Source: RGIG6904 sp024680835 (GTDB taxonomy: Bacteria > Bacillota > Clostridia > Lachnospirales > Lachnospiraceae). Taken from it: a stretch of DNA of 19,139 nucleotides. The first letter of the stretch is position 1, and each line of letters starts with the position of its first letter. A model generated the notes under the pieces. It was given only the letters and a program-made list of their open reading frames with translations. It made no database searches and was not told the DNA's origin. The position numbers and the translations under genes are program-made. The stretch is from assembly GCA_024680835.1 (NCBI GenBank), contig JAILBP010000055.1, positions 1 through 19,139 of the forward strand. The letters run 5' to 3'. Below, piece after piece: positions 6,195-14,163 of the stretch.

Positions 6195-7379
6195 TTACCT
6201 CTTGAATTCGCCATTCATGTATCTGCCTACGATGGAATGTATCTTGTCATACGGATTCAGAAGGTCACTCAGTGACGTATCGTGATTGAGAGTATCTATG
6301 ATGTATGCGATGTATTTGCTCATATCGCAGCTCACATAGTAGTCTCTCTCTAAAAGCTCCGGTGGCTGATATATTGCATTTGTGGTAAATACTTTATTTA
6401 TTATACCACTTTCGACTGCCTTGTCAAACATTTCTAATCCATTTGCAAAAAGTCCGAAGGTGGATACCACAAATATGCGTTTTGCCTTGCGTTTCTTGAG
6501 CTCTGTGGCAACATCTATCATGGATTCGCCGGATGATATCATGTCGTCGATGATGAAAACATCTTTATCAGCCACATCCTGTCCCAGGAATTCGTGAGCC
6601 ACGATGGGATTTCGGCCGTTTACGATGCGGGAATAATCCCTGCGCTTGTAGAACATACCCATGTTGATGCCGAGCACGTTTGCAAGGTAAACCGCACGGT
6701 TGGTGCCACCCTCGTCGGGAGATATGATCATCATGTGCTCATTGTCAAAGATAAGATCATCAACGTTGTGGCAGATGGCCTTTATAAACTGATATGCGCA
6801 CTGTACGGACTCAAAACCGCTTAAGGGTATTGCGTTCTGAACTCTGGGGTCGTGAGCGTCAAAGGTGATGATATTCTCAACACCCATGTTGATGAGCTCC
6901 TGCAGCATGAGGGCGCAGTCTAAGCTTTCTCTCGAGCTGCGTCTGTGCTGGCGGCTCTCATATAAGAATGGCATGATGACATTGATACGTTTTGCCTTTC
7001 CGCCTATGGCAGCGATGATACGCTTGATATCCTGGTAATGATCGTCAGGCGAGTAGTGGTTTGTATAACCGCTGACATTGTATGTCATGCTGTGATTTGT
7101 GACATCGGCTATGATGAAGATGTCATCGCCTCTCACAGATTCTGCGATAGTACCTTTTGCCTCCCCGTTTCCGAAACGGTCACATTTGTGTTTTACAAGG
7201 TAGGTGTCTCGCTGATAGCCCTTGAATGCTATGTCATTGGGGTGGAGCTGCTGTCTGGTGGAACGCCATTTTACCATATAGTGGTCTACCATGCCGCTCA
7301 GCTGGCTGCAGTTGTCCATTCCTATGATGCCTAACTTTCCGTGTGGGATGGTTTCGAGCTGGATCTCTTCGTTTGCCAT
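6195..7379 (-). CDS. prs: Ribose-phosphate pyrophosphokinase (PRPP synthetase), long divergent form
   Basis: Prs makes PRPP from ribose 5-phosphate and ATP for purine, pyrimidine, NAD, histidine and tryptophan synthesis. The ATG at 7379 follows AAGGAGA. Landmarks in order are RQHRRSSRES (143-152, the catalytic flexible-loop region), FDAHDPRVQ (173-181, equivalent to the D.H..Q.Q segment) and VFIIDDMISSGESM (274-287), the PRPP-binding loop of type I phosphoribosyltransferase folds. The loop reads DDMISSGES where classical enzymes have DD..DTGGT. At 394 residues it is about 75 longer than the usual 310-320, with extra sequence mainly at the N-terminus. I believe this long form recurs in clostridia but cannot check. 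It lies 45 bases after dnaC and probably shares its transcript. A paralogue with altered activity is possible. Confidence 0.88.
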   Translation of the reverse strand: MANEEIQLETIPHGKLGIIGMDNCSQLSGMVDHYMVKWRSTRQQLHPNDIAFKGYQRDTYLVKHKCDRFGNGEAKGTIAESVRGDDIFIIADVTNHSMTYNVSGYTNHYSPDDHYQDIKRIIAAIGGKAKRINVIMPFLYESRQHRRSSRESLDCALMLQELINMGVENIITFDAHDPRVQNAIPLSGFESVQCAYQFIKAICHNVDDLIFDNEHMMIISPDEGGTNRAVYLANVLGINMGMFYKRRDYSRIVNGRNPIVAHEFLGQDVADKDVFIIDDMISSGESMIDVATELKKRKAKRIFVVSTFGLFANGLEMFDKAVESGIINKVFTTNAIYQPPELLERDYYVSCDMSKYIAYIIDTLNHDTSLSDLLNPYDKIHSIVGRYMNGEFKR

Positions 7380-7424
7380 GATTTTCTCCTTGTCATTGTT
7401 GGTGTATGAGGTTTAATTCGTTTA

Positions 7425-8426
7425 CTATATTTTTCTCTTCAGGCGTATGTCGCGGTCGGTGTACAGCTTGAGGAGCTTGTAGCCCCCGGCGATCCGGGAA
7501 AAAATACGCTCTGAATATATGTCCCGGATCTTTGCCAGATCCAGGTTTGATGATATGACGACGCTTTTGGATCTTGATGCGCGGTCATTCAGAAGATTAA
7601 ACAGGGCGCTCACAGTGAAGTTGTTGGGATTTTCACTCCCCAGATCATCGATGACCAAAAGGTCTGAACCCAGAATGTCATCGGGGCTGTAAGAGCCTGC
7701 CCGATCTGCTGCCTGATCTCTGCGAAAACGGCTGTCGGCGATAATGTCAAATAATGCGGAGGCAGTCAGGTAGATAGCTGAATGCCCGTGCCGTATGAGC
7801 TCACCTGCGATGCAATGCGTCAGAAATGTCTTGCCTGTGCCGGTCTGTCCGAAGATAAAAAGATTCTCTCCGGAGTGGCCGGTATTGAAGCCTTCACAGT
7901 ATGATCTGGCATAGGAGAGAGCATACTCTGCATTTTCCCGGGAATTTTTCCCTGTGGATGAGTCCTTCTCACCGTCGGGATAAAACTCAAGGGAGAAATT
8001 GTCAAAACATTCTCTGGTCAGGATGTCTCTGAGTCCGCCCTGATCAAATACCAGATTGATGGATGCCTCTATAAAGCAATGGCATTTGCGGCCGCCTGTA
8101 TAGCCGGTGTCCCTGCAGTCGGGGCAGGTGTATTTTATGTCAAGGTAGTCGGCAGGATAACCGTGTGCCTTGAGCAGTTCTGTCTTGCGGGACTTTATAT
8201 CCGAAATGTAATCCTGGGATATGACCGGGGCAGTCTGTCTGTCGGAATTGATGCTGCGCCGTATCATATCGGCCATCGCAGAACTGCTGTTCTCTTCGAG
8301 GGCGGCAAATTCCGGAATTTTATCGCAAACCTCCCGGTAGCGGTCGTCTCTCAGCTTTTCGGCGCGAAGGCGCCTGGCGTCGTATTCCAATATGAGTTTG
8401 TTGTATTGAGAATTTGTAAGTCCCAT
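7425..8426 (-). CDS. dnaC: DnaC/DnaI-type replicative helicase loader (AAA+ ATPase)
   Basis: This family binds the replicative helicase and loads it at origins and restart sites. The 333-residue product has the DnaI layout: an N-terminal helical region, a zinc-type cluster CPDCRDTGYTGGRKCHC (Cys101, 104, 115, 117), then an AAA+ domain with Walker A GQTGTGKT (193-200), Walker B LLVIDDLG (256-263), a sensor-1-like SSN (292-294) and an arginine-finger-like SERIFSRI (306-312). The start lies only two bases after the dnaD stop, with a weak AAGG site inside the end of dnaD, so translation is probably coupled. Bacillus calls this gene dnaI; Gram-positive annotations often use dnaC for the ATP-binding form. 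Confidence 0.94.
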   Translation of the reverse strand: MGLTNSQYNKLILEYDARRLRAEKLRDDRYREVCDKIPEFAALEENSSSAMADMIRRSINSDRQTAPVISQDYISDIKSRKTELLKAHGYPADYLDIKYTCPDCRDTGYTGGRKCHCFIEASINLVFDQGGLRDILTRECFDNFSLEFYPDGEKDSSTGKNSRENAEYALSYARSYCEGFNTGHSGENLFIFGQTGTGKTFLTHCIAGELIRHGHSAIYLTASALFDIIADSRFRRDQAADRAGSYSPDDILGSDLLVIDDLGSENPNNFTVSALFNLLNDRASRSKSVVISSNLDLAKIRDIYSERIFSRIAGGYKLLKLYTDRDIRLKRKI

Positions 8427-8428
8427 GT

Positions 8429-9511
8429 CTATACCTTGAGAAGCGCCCGTTCTATGTCATCGATGGTGCTCTGGTTGTAATCTCTGTTTTCGAAGGAGGA
8501 AAACTGCGTACCGCCGGGTTTTGATGCGCCTGAGACAGCCTTTGGCTGAGATGTCTTCTGTGCGCGATATTTTTCATCCAAAGCGGTGACATCGGCTGTG
8601 GATGAAACGTGGTTGTCATGCCAGCTGTGCAGGATGCGATCGGCATATTCAAAGCTTGCCCGGCTGGTCTTTAATACGGTGCGCTCACATGCCAGCGATA
8701 TCAGGTCGTCGGACATGCTCAGATCCATAGCCCAGAATCTTATGTAGTTTTTCTCGGATTCCACAAGGCTTCTGCCGGAAATTCCGAAAGCCTTGCGCAC
8801 CGTGTCGTAAGTCCCGGAGGAATCGAAGTCCCTGGTGCGGTCTTTTGCCTTCGACAGGGTGTCGATGCCTTCGCCTGCCCAGGATACCGCTATCTTGTCC
8901 ATATAGGAGAATGCGGTGTGGTCATGTGTCACGCAATAATCTATAAGGTAGTCGATAACTTCGGCAGGAAGTTTCAGCCTGTCGATCCAGTCGTAGAGCT
9001 TGTCGACTTCGGATGAATTAAGTGTGCGACCGAGATAGGTCTCGGCTATCATCAGAAGCTCGCGCCTGTCAGCGTTGGATATGTTCGAAATGTCTGCCTT
9101 CTCCTGCATGTTTTCCGGCTTCACGGCGTCTCTGTCCCGGACGGAGTATATTGCATCCGCGCCACGGCTTAACGCCGGAGCTGCCTTTGCAGCGGGAACC
9201 GGGGTGTATGAAGTGAGCCTTCGTGTAAAGCATACGCATGAAAGCTCGCCCCTGCTGTCAAAGTCAAGGCGCAGTAATCCTGCATGTTCCCAGAATTTGA
9301 GCGCATCTATGACACGCCCGGCACTGCACCCGAAGCTTGCGGCGGTATCAGCCACCGAGAAGGTCTTTTCCGGATCTTTCATACAGCGCAAAAGATAAAG
9401 GTAAACCTTCACAAACTCTCCGTCAGCGGCCGGCATATATTCATCTATGAAAATATCGGGGACACAGGTCTCTCCATGCCCGTTGTCCATCCGTAAAATT
9501 ACGTCAGCCAT
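8429..9511 (-). CDS. dnaD: DnaD-domain replication initiation protein
   Basis: DnaD/DnaB-family proteins help remodel DNA at the origin and at stalled forks before helicase loading in Firmicutes. Residues about 18-97 look like a winged helix (FSVADTAASFGCSAGRVIDALKFW region), followed by a linker and two DnaB_2/DDBH2-like helical repeats at about 148-222 and 240-305. Both repeats carry the typical YxxxI(L)xxW element (YMDKIAVSW and YADRILHSW). The two-repeat layout is closer to B. subtilis DnaB than to DnaD, so the functional equivalent could be either. The ATG at 9511 has a GAGGA site seven bases upstream. It heads the dnaD-dnaC-prs group behind a promoter and tandem DnaA boxes. Confidence 0.88.
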   Translation of the reverse strand: MADVILRMDNGHGETCVPDIFIDEYMPAADGEFVKVYLYLLRCMKDPEKTFSVADTAASFGCSAGRVIDALKFWEHAGLLRLDFDSRGELSCVCFTRRLTSYTPVPAAKAAPALSRGADAIYSVRDRDAVKPENMQEKADISNISNADRRELLMIAETYLGRTLNSSEVDKLYDWIDRLKLPAEVIDYLIDYCVTHDHTAFSYMDKIAVSWAGEGIDTLSKAKDRTRDFDSSGTYDTVRKAFGISGRSLVESEKNYIRFWAMDLSMSDDLISLACERTVLKTSRASFEYADRILHSWHDNHVSSTADVTALDEKYRAQKTSQPKAVSGASKPGGTQFSSFENRDYNQSTIDDIERALLKV

Positions 9512-9535
9512 AACTATTCCTCACTTGCGAGGGCG

Positions 9536-9564
9536 ATTATAGCACGGCTTTTCAAAATTGAAAA
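9536..9564 (-). promoter_or_regulatory. Predicted promoter for dnaD-dnaC-prs with overlapping palindrome
   Basis: On the minus strand a perfect TATAAT (complement of 9536-9541) lies 17 bp downstream of TTTCAA (complement of 9559-9564). An inverted repeat CTTTTCAA/TTGAAAAG (9548-9555 and 9558-9565) covers the spacer and the -35, so it could be an operator. The -10 lies about 25 bases upstream of the dnaD start. Confidence 0.5.
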
Positions 9565-9610
9565 GATGTTTCTTTTCCACCGGTCAGGGCGATGAAATCC
9601 TGTTTTAATA

Positions 9611-9628
9611 TGTGGACAATGTGGATAA
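9611..9628 (-). promoter_or_regulatory. Two tandem DnaA boxes upstream of dnaD
   Basis: On the minus strand the sequence reads TTATCCACA immediately followed by TTGTCCACA (complement of 9620-9628 and 9611-9619). The first is the perfect consensus DnaA box; the second differs at one position. Both have the same orientation and no gap, about 70 bp upstream of the dnaD -10. Weaker look-alikes lie at 9573-9581 (TTTTCCACC, plus) and 9675-9683 (TTTTCCACA, minus). DnaA binding is inferred. Confidence 0.6.
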
Positions 9629-9657
9629 GTGTGTCAAAGCCTTTTGTGCTCTGAATT

Positions 9658-9698
9658 AAAAAATCACACTCCTGTGTGGAAAAAAATTCCGCCGGAAT
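9658..9698 (-). terminator. Two tandem or competing terminator hairpins after murC
   Basis: On the minus strand the first hairpin is ATTCC-GGC-GGAAT (9698-9686) followed by seven T's. The second is CACAC-AGGA-GTGTG (9678-9665) followed by A and six T's. A longer alternative pairs ATCACATTCC with GGAGTGTGAT over ten positions with one G-U pair and uses the same final T tract. They lie just after the murC stop. Confidence 0.75.
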
Positions 9699-9717
9699 GT
9701 GATGTTTTGTTAATAAC

Positions 9718-11085
9718 TTATGCACCGGTCAGGTGATCCGCGATATCTACTATATTTCCGGCTCCCATTGTTATCAACAGATCGCCGTCGATACATTTTT
9801 TTAATAAAAATTTTTCTATTTCTGAAAAATCTGAAAAATAGTATACTTCCACACCTTTTTCGGTCAAAAGGTCTTTGATGTCTTTTGATGATATGGTATC
9901 GTCGAAGGCTTCCCTGGCGCCGTAGATGTCTGCCAGAACCACCACATCCGCGAGGGACAGGGCATCTGCAAAATCATGCAGGAAGGCCTTTGTACGGGAG
10001 TAGGTGTGTGGCTGGAATACGCACACTATGCGGTTCGCCGGGTAGCTTTTAGCCGCGGTAAGGGTTGCTTTTATCTCGGTGGGATGGTGAGCGTAGTCAT
10101 CCACCACTGTGAATCCGTTGACATTGCCTTTGAGTTCGAATCTGCGCTTTGTGCCTGCAAAAGACGACAGACCCTTTACGATGGCTTCATCGGAGATACC
10201 CATGGCTTTGGATATGGCTATAACGGCAAGGGCGTTGGAAACATTGTGCATACCTCTTACCGAAAGTTTCACCTCGAACAGCTCTGTGTCACCTTTATAA
10301 GCCTTGAAGACGGGAAAACCGTCCTCTGAGCAGTTTATGTCACCGGGATGTACATCATAGGAGGGATCGAGTCCGTAGGATATAACAGAAAGCCTGTCGG
10401 ATGATGGTATCAAAACACCCTCATCTCCGTTTATGACCACTGTGTCCCCTGTCTGGGATGCAAATTTCGCAAAAGAAGCGCGGACATTTTCGTATGTCTT
10501 GAAATAGTCGAGATGTTCTGCCTCGATGTTCAGTATGATGCTGTATTTCGGAAACAGCGACAGGAAACTGTCGGTGTATTCGCAGGCCTCCGTCACGAAG
10601 GTGTTGCCGTTTCCTATGCGTATGTTGGAACCGATGGACGGTAAGATGCCGCCTATGGATATAACCGGGTCTTTGCCCGCCTCCATGAGAACATGGGAGA
10701 GCATGCCTGTCGTGGTAGTCTTTCCGTGGGTGCCTGCTATGGCTACGGACTCACTGTATTTGGACATTATGATGCCTAAAAGTTCCGCTCTGGTTATGAG
10801 CGTGATACCAAGTTCGGACGCGCGGACGTACTCCGGATTGTCCGGATGTATGGCTGCGGTGTATACGACCACATCCGTGTCATCTGTTATGTTGTCGGCG
10901 CTCTGCGGATACGAGATCACGCATCCCTTTGAGGAGAGTTCTTCTGTGAGAGCCGAGCTGTGGCTGTCCGAACCAGATACCGTGTACCCGTGATTCAGTA
11001 AAACTGCGGCAAGACCACTCATGCTGATGCCGCCTATTCCTATAAAATGTATGTGTGCCGGCGATGCCGGAAATCTGACTGTCAT
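9718..11085 (-). CDS. murC: UDP-N-acetylmuramate--L-alanine ligase
   Basis: MurC is the cytoplasmic ATP-dependent ligase that adds L-alanine to UDP-MurNAc, the first amino acid of the peptidoglycan stem peptide. The 455-residue length is typical. Visible Mur-ligase landmarks are the N-terminal GIGGISMSGLA nucleotide-sugar motif (16-26), the ATP loop GTHGKTTTTGM (118-128), EACEYTDSF (166-174), NIEAEHLDYF (186-195), then DDYAHHPTEI and FQPHTYSRTKAF in the C-terminal half. The ATG at 11085 has GGAGG four bases upstream. It is transcribed toward dnaD but tandem terminators separate them, so they are probably distinct units. It diverges from glgC across a 203-bp AT-rich gap. Confidence 0.97.
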   Translation of the reverse strand: MTVRFPASPAHIHFIGIGGISMSGLAAVLLNHGYTVSGSDSHSSALTEELSSKGCVISYPQSADNITDDTDVVVYTAAIHPDNPEYVRASELGITLITRAELLGIIMSKYSESVAIAGTHGKTTTTGMLSHVLMEAGKDPVISIGGILPSIGSNIRIGNGNTFVTEACEYTDSFLSLFPKYSIILNIEAEHLDYFKTYENVRASFAKFASQTGDTVVINGDEGVLIPSSDRLSVISYGLDPSYDVHPGDINCSEDGFPVFKAYKGDTELFEVKLSVRGMHNVSNALAVIAISKAMGISDEAIVKGLSSFAGTKRRFELKGNVNGFTVVDDYAHHPTEIKATLTAAKSYPANRIVCVFQPHTYSRTKAFLHDFADALSLADVVVLADIYGAREAFDDTISSKDIKDLLTEKGVEVYYFSDFSEIEKFLLKKCIDGDLLITMGAGNIVDIADHLTGA

Positions 11086-11114
11086 ACTGCCTCCGAAAGA
11101 TTAGTGATTTCTTT

Positions 11115-11120
11115 ATTATA
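11115..11120 (-). promoter_or_regulatory. Possible -10 element for murC
   Basis: A perfect TATAAT lies on the minus strand 29 bases upstream of the murC start. I see no good -35 at 16-18 bp, although the region is very AT-rich and other weak pairs are possible (for example TTTACA-17-TGTTAT further upstream). This is the divergent gap shared with glgC. Confidence 0.3.
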
Positions 11121-11220
11121 ATAGTATAGTATTTTGAATCGTGGATGAAAAGCAAAAAATGAGTTATAGTGAAAATGTACAAAAAATAACAGCTAATAAA
11201 AATTTTTTTGTAAAAAAATA

Positions 11221-11249
11221 ATGACAAAATAAAATCTTCGTGATATAAT
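11221..11249 (+). promoter_or_regulatory. Strong predicted promoter for glgC-glgD
   Basis: ATGACA (-35, 11221-11226, five of six consensus) and a perfect TATAAT (-10, 11244-11249) are separated by exactly 17 bp. A TGA before the -10 makes an extended -10. The leader to glgC would be about 35 bases. Confidence 0.8.
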
Positions 11250-11288
11250 TCTTTTGCTACCAATAAAAATAGAAGACGAGGTGATTGC

Positions 11289-12563
11289 ATGGTACAAAAG
11301 GAAATGATAGCGATGCTTCTCGCGGGCGGTCAGGGAAGCCGTCTCGGCGTTCTGACAGCGGACGTCGCAAAACCGGCAGTAGCCTTTGGCGGAAAATACC
11401 GTATTATAGATTTCCCGCTGAGCAACTGCATTAATTCCGGCATAGATACTGTGGGCGTACTCACTCAGTATCAGCCGCTTCGACTTAACACGCATATCGG
11501 TATCGGTATTCCGTGGGATCTGGATCGTAATAACGGTGGAGTTACGGTACTTCCGCCATATGAGAAGAGTACGAACGCAGAGTGGTATACAGGTACGGCA
11601 AATGCCATTTATCAGAACCTGAGATATATGGAAAGTTTCAATCCCGAGTATGTTCTGATATTGGGCGGCGACCACATTTATAAGATGGATTACGAGCTCA
11701 TGTTGGACTTCCACAAGGAAAAGGGGGCCAATGTGACTCTTGCGGTTATGCCTGTGCCTATCGAGGAAGCCAGCCGTTTCGGTGTTGTCATCACGGATGA
11801 CAACAGGCAAATCACTGAGTTTGAGGAAAAACCGGAGCATCCGCGCAGCAATCTCGCGTCCATGGGTATTTATATTTTCAACTTCAAGGACCTCAGAGAT
11901 TCGCTCATCGCTCTTAAGGACCAGCAGAACTGCGACTTCGGTAAACATATCCTGCCCTATCTGAGAGAGGGCGGTTCCAAGATGTTCGCTTATGAGTTCA
12001 CGGGATACTGGAAAGATGTGGGAACACTCCAGTCTTACTGGGAGTCCAACATGGAACTTGTGGATCTCATACCGGAGTTCAACCTCTATGAGAAATACTG
12101 GAAGATCTACACCAAGAGCTACAACAGCGCACCGCAGTACATCTCCGGTGAGTCCAGCGTTGTAAAGTCTATCATAGGCGAGGGCTCTGAGATCTACGGA
12201 GAGGTATACAATTCCGTGCTTGGCGCCAATGTCATCATCGAAAAGGGCGCCGTTGTGAGGGATTCCATCGTGATGCAGGGCACCACGGTCAAAGAAGGAA
12301 CCATCATAGACAAGTCCATTATAGCAGAGAACGTGCAGATCGGTGCGAACTGCCACCTGGGTGTGGGAGAATACGCCGACAGTACATATAACGCCAAGGT
12401 TTATGCATCGGATCTCGTCACCATCGGCGAGGGTTCGGTGATCCCGTCGGGCGTTTCCATCGGCAAGAACACTGCAATATCCGGTGTTACCACTGCAGAA
12501 GACTATCCGGACAACGCACTCGCTTCCGGCGGTGCCATCATCAAGACAGGAGGTAACGCATGA
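11289..12563 (+). CDS. glgC: Glucose-1-phosphate adenylyltransferase, catalytic subunit
   Basis: GlgC makes ADP-glucose from ATP and glucose 1-phosphate, the committed step of bacterial glycogen synthesis. The 424-residue protein has the N-terminal nucleotidyltransferase loop LAGGQGSRLG (11-20), AKPAVAFGGKYRIIDF (27-42), GTANAIYQN (102-110), the catalytic Asp in LGGDHIYKMDY (125-135) and the sugar-binding Lys in FEEKP (178-182), so it looks active. From about residue 285 the chain shows the hexapeptide pattern of a left-handed beta-helix. The ATG at 11289 has GAGGTGAT upstream. The gene ends in a 4-bp ATGA overlap with glgD, so the two subunits are translationally coupled, as expected for the heteromeric enzyme of Firmicutes. 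Confidence 0.97.
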   Translation: MVQKEMIAMLLAGGQGSRLGVLTADVAKPAVAFGGKYRIIDFPLSNCINSGIDTVGVLTQYQPLRLNTHIGIGIPWDLDRNNGGVTVLPPYEKSTNAEWYTGTANAIYQNLRYMESFNPEYVLILGGDHIYKMDYELMLDFHKEKGANVTLAVMPVPIEEASRFGVVITDDNRQITEFEEKPEHPRSNLASMGIYIFNFKDLRDSLIALKDQQNCDFGKHILPYLREGGSKMFAYEFTGYWKDVGTLQSYWESNMELVDLIPEFNLYEKYWKIYTKSYNSAPQYISGESSVVKSIIGEGSEIYGEVYNSVLGANVIIEKGAVVRDSIVMQGTTVKEGTIIDKSIIAENVQIGANCHLGVGEYADSTYNAKVYASDLVTIGEGSVIPSGVSIGKNTAISGVTTAEDYPDNALASGGAIIKTGGNA

Positions 12564-13678
12564 AAGCTGTAGGTATTATTTTAGCCGGCGGCAATAACAA
12601 CCGCATGGGTGTACTTTCCAACAAGAGAGCCATTGCTGCCATGCCGGTCGGCGGTAATTTCCGTTGTATTGATTTTGCGCTCAGCAGCATGACCAATTCC
12701 CATGTACAGAAGGTCGCTGTGCTGACACAGTATAACGCCCGCTCATTAAATGAGCATCTCTCATCTTCTAAATGGTGGGATTTCGGACGTAAACAGGGCG
12801 GTCTCTTCGTATTCACGCCTACGGTCACATCCGACAACAGCTGGTGGTACCGCGGTACGGCGGATGCCATCTATCAGAACATAGAGTTTTTGAAGAGATG
12901 TCATGAACCTTATGTCATCATCTCCAGCGGCGATTGTGTATACAAGATAGACTTCAATAAGATGTTGGATTACCACGTTGAAAAACGTGCCGATATCACC
13001 ATCGCTGTAAAGGATCTGCCTTCAGCCGAGGATGCCAGCCGATTTGGTGTCATCCGCATGAATGAGAGCGCGAGGGTTACGGATTTTGAGGAGAAGCCCA
13101 TGGTGGCGAGATCCAACACCGTATCTACCGGAATCTACATCATGCGACGCAGGCAGCTCATAGAGCTTCTGGAGCAGTGTGCATCGGAAGACAGATGGAA
13201 TTTTGTAACCGACGTCCTGATCCGTTATAAAGACATGAAGCGCATCTACGGATATAAGATGCCTGAATACTGGAGCAATATCTCCACAGTCGATTCTTAT
13301 TTCAAGACCAATATGGATTTCCTGAAGCCTGATGTGAGAAACTACTTCTTCCACGAGGCACCGGAGATCTACACCAAGGTTGACGATCTTCCGCCCGCCA
13401 AGTTCAATGAGGGCTCGGAAGTCCGCAACAGCCTTGTGGCCAGCGGCTGTATCATCAACAGCAAAGTCGAGAATTCGATACTGTTTAAGGAAGCATTCAT
13501 CGGTAAAAACTGTGTTATCAAAAATTCCATTATCCTTAATGATGTTTATATCGGAGATAACACTCATATCGAGAATTGCATCGTGGAGAGCCGCGGTACA
13601 TTGAAACCCAATACTTACTATTGCGGAGACGGAGAAATTCTGGTAGTATCGGGTGAGAGAACAAGATACGAGATCTGA
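12560..13678 (+). CDS. glgD: Glucose-1-phosphate adenylyltransferase, GlgD subunit
   Basis: GlgD is the non-catalytic partner of GlgC in Firmicutes and raises its activity in the GlgC-GlgD complex. The 372-residue protein has the same overall fold, but the nucleotide-binding loop is changed to AGGNNNRMG (9-17) and the Arg/Lys-rich AKPAV segment to AIAAMPV. The GGD motif is SSGDCVYKID (122-131). FEEKP (176-180) and GTADAIYQN are kept. These changes in the phosphate-binding loop, and position after glgC, identify GlgD rather than a second GlgC. AGGAGGT, twelve bases before the start, lies inside glgC, and the ATG overlaps the glgC stop by four bases. No terminator follows, so some read-through toward spoVG is possible. 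Confidence 0.95.
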   Translation: MKAVGIILAGGNNNRMGVLSNKRAIAAMPVGGNFRCIDFALSSMTNSHVQKVAVLTQYNARSLNEHLSSSKWWDFGRKQGGLFVFTPTVTSDNSWWYRGTADAIYQNIEFLKRCHEPYVIISSGDCVYKIDFNKMLDYHVEKRADITIAVKDLPSAEDASRFGVIRMNESARVTDFEEKPMVARSNTVSTGIYIMRRRQLIELLEQCASEDRWNFVTDVLIRYKDMKRIYGYKMPEYWSNISTVDSYFKTNMDFLKPDVRNYFFHEAPEIYTKVDDLPPAKFNEGSEVRNSLVASGCIINSKVENSILFKEAFIGKNCVIKNSIILNDVYIGDNTHIENCIVESRGTLKPNTYYCGDGEILVVSGERTRYEI

Positions 13679-13744
13679 TGATAGTGTGATCACTTGCGGT
13701 AGACTGGTCGCATTTCGTTGGATTGGGATACAGCAGTGAACATT

Positions 13745-13773
13745 TTATCAAATTGGGGAGGGTTTTGCATAAT
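13745..13773 (+). promoter_or_regulatory. Candidate promoter for spoVG
   Basis: TTATCA (13745-13750) and CATAAT (13768-13773) are separated by 17 bp and lie about 30 bases before the spoVG start. Agreement with consensus is moderate. I could not fit a sigma-H type pair, which drives spoVG in B. subtilis. Confidence 0.4.
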
Positions 13774-13804
13774 ATAACATTTAATTAGCAAAGGAGTTTA
13801 GAAC

Positions 13805-14068
13805 ATGAAAATTACAGACATTCGCATCCGCAAGATGGATGGAGACAGCAAGATGAAGGCAATCGCTTCGATCACCATCGATGAGGAATTCGTGATCCAT
13901 GACATCAAGGTTGTGGATGGGGAAAAGGGATTGTTTATCGCAATGCCCAGCAAAAAAACGGCTGAGGGCGAATACAGGGATATAGCTCATCCTATCAAGA
14001 CGGATACGAGAAATCGCATTCAGACGATGATCCTCGACAAATACAGGCAGGAGGCAGAGGCTGAGTAG
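13805..14068 (+). CDS. spoVG: SpoVG RNA/DNA-binding regulator
   Basis: SpoVG proteins are small nucleic-acid-binding regulators found in both sporulating and non-sporulating Firmicutes; the target here is unknown. The 87-residue product opens MKITDIRIRKM and carries the conserved FVIHDIKVVDGEKGLFIAMP and YRDIAHPI segments, which are strong family signatures. AAAGGAG lies upstream of the ATG. The acidic tail EAEAE is short. A hairpin terminator follows, so this gene is probably a single unit between glgD and pth. Presence of spoVG alone does not show that the organism sporulates. Confidence 0.96.
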   Translation: MKITDIRIRKMDGDSKMKAIASITIDEEFVIHDIKVVDGEKGLFIAMPSKKTAEGEYRDIAHPIKTDTRNRIQTMILDKYRQEAEAE

Positions 14069-14094
14069 GGAAAAGATCGGATAAAAGTTTTATT

Positions 14095-14125
14095 GCGCAC
14101 CGGATATTCATTCCGGTGCGCTTTT
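14095..14125 (+). terminator. Rho-independent terminator after spoVG
   Basis: GCGCACCGGA (14095-14104) and TCCGGTGCGC (14112-14121) form a perfect 10-bp stem with a 7-base loop, followed by TTTT. It lies about 26 bases after the spoVG stop and before pth. Confidence 0.85.
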
Positions 14126-14163
14126 ACGGTTTTAAAATGTGAAATAAAACGGAGGCAAAACAG

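Noticed and set aside
6084..6275. Small plus-strand frame between the two convergent units
   Set aside because: It overlaps the end of prs on the other strand, has no ribosome site, and its sequence has no family resemblance.
9573..9683. Candidate chromosomal origin from clustered DnaA-box-like words
   Set aside because: Only two good boxes, no AT-rich unwinding repeat block, and no dnaA-dnaN or rpmH neighbours; a regulatory role is more likely.
11591..11617. GTANA in GlgC where many family members have GTADA, considered as a sign of lost activity
   Set aside because: This position varies among Firmicutes GlgC proteins, and the catalytic Asp in GGDHIY and Lys in FEEKP are intact.
11193..12356. 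387-codon open frame on the minus strand opposite glgC
   Set aside because: It lies antisense to a fully convincing glgC with all active-site motifs, has no ribosome site and no recognisable protein features; it is a product of glgC codon bias.
13022..13693. 223-codon open frame on the minus strand opposite glgD
   Set aside because: Shadow of glgD; no ribosome site and no motif.
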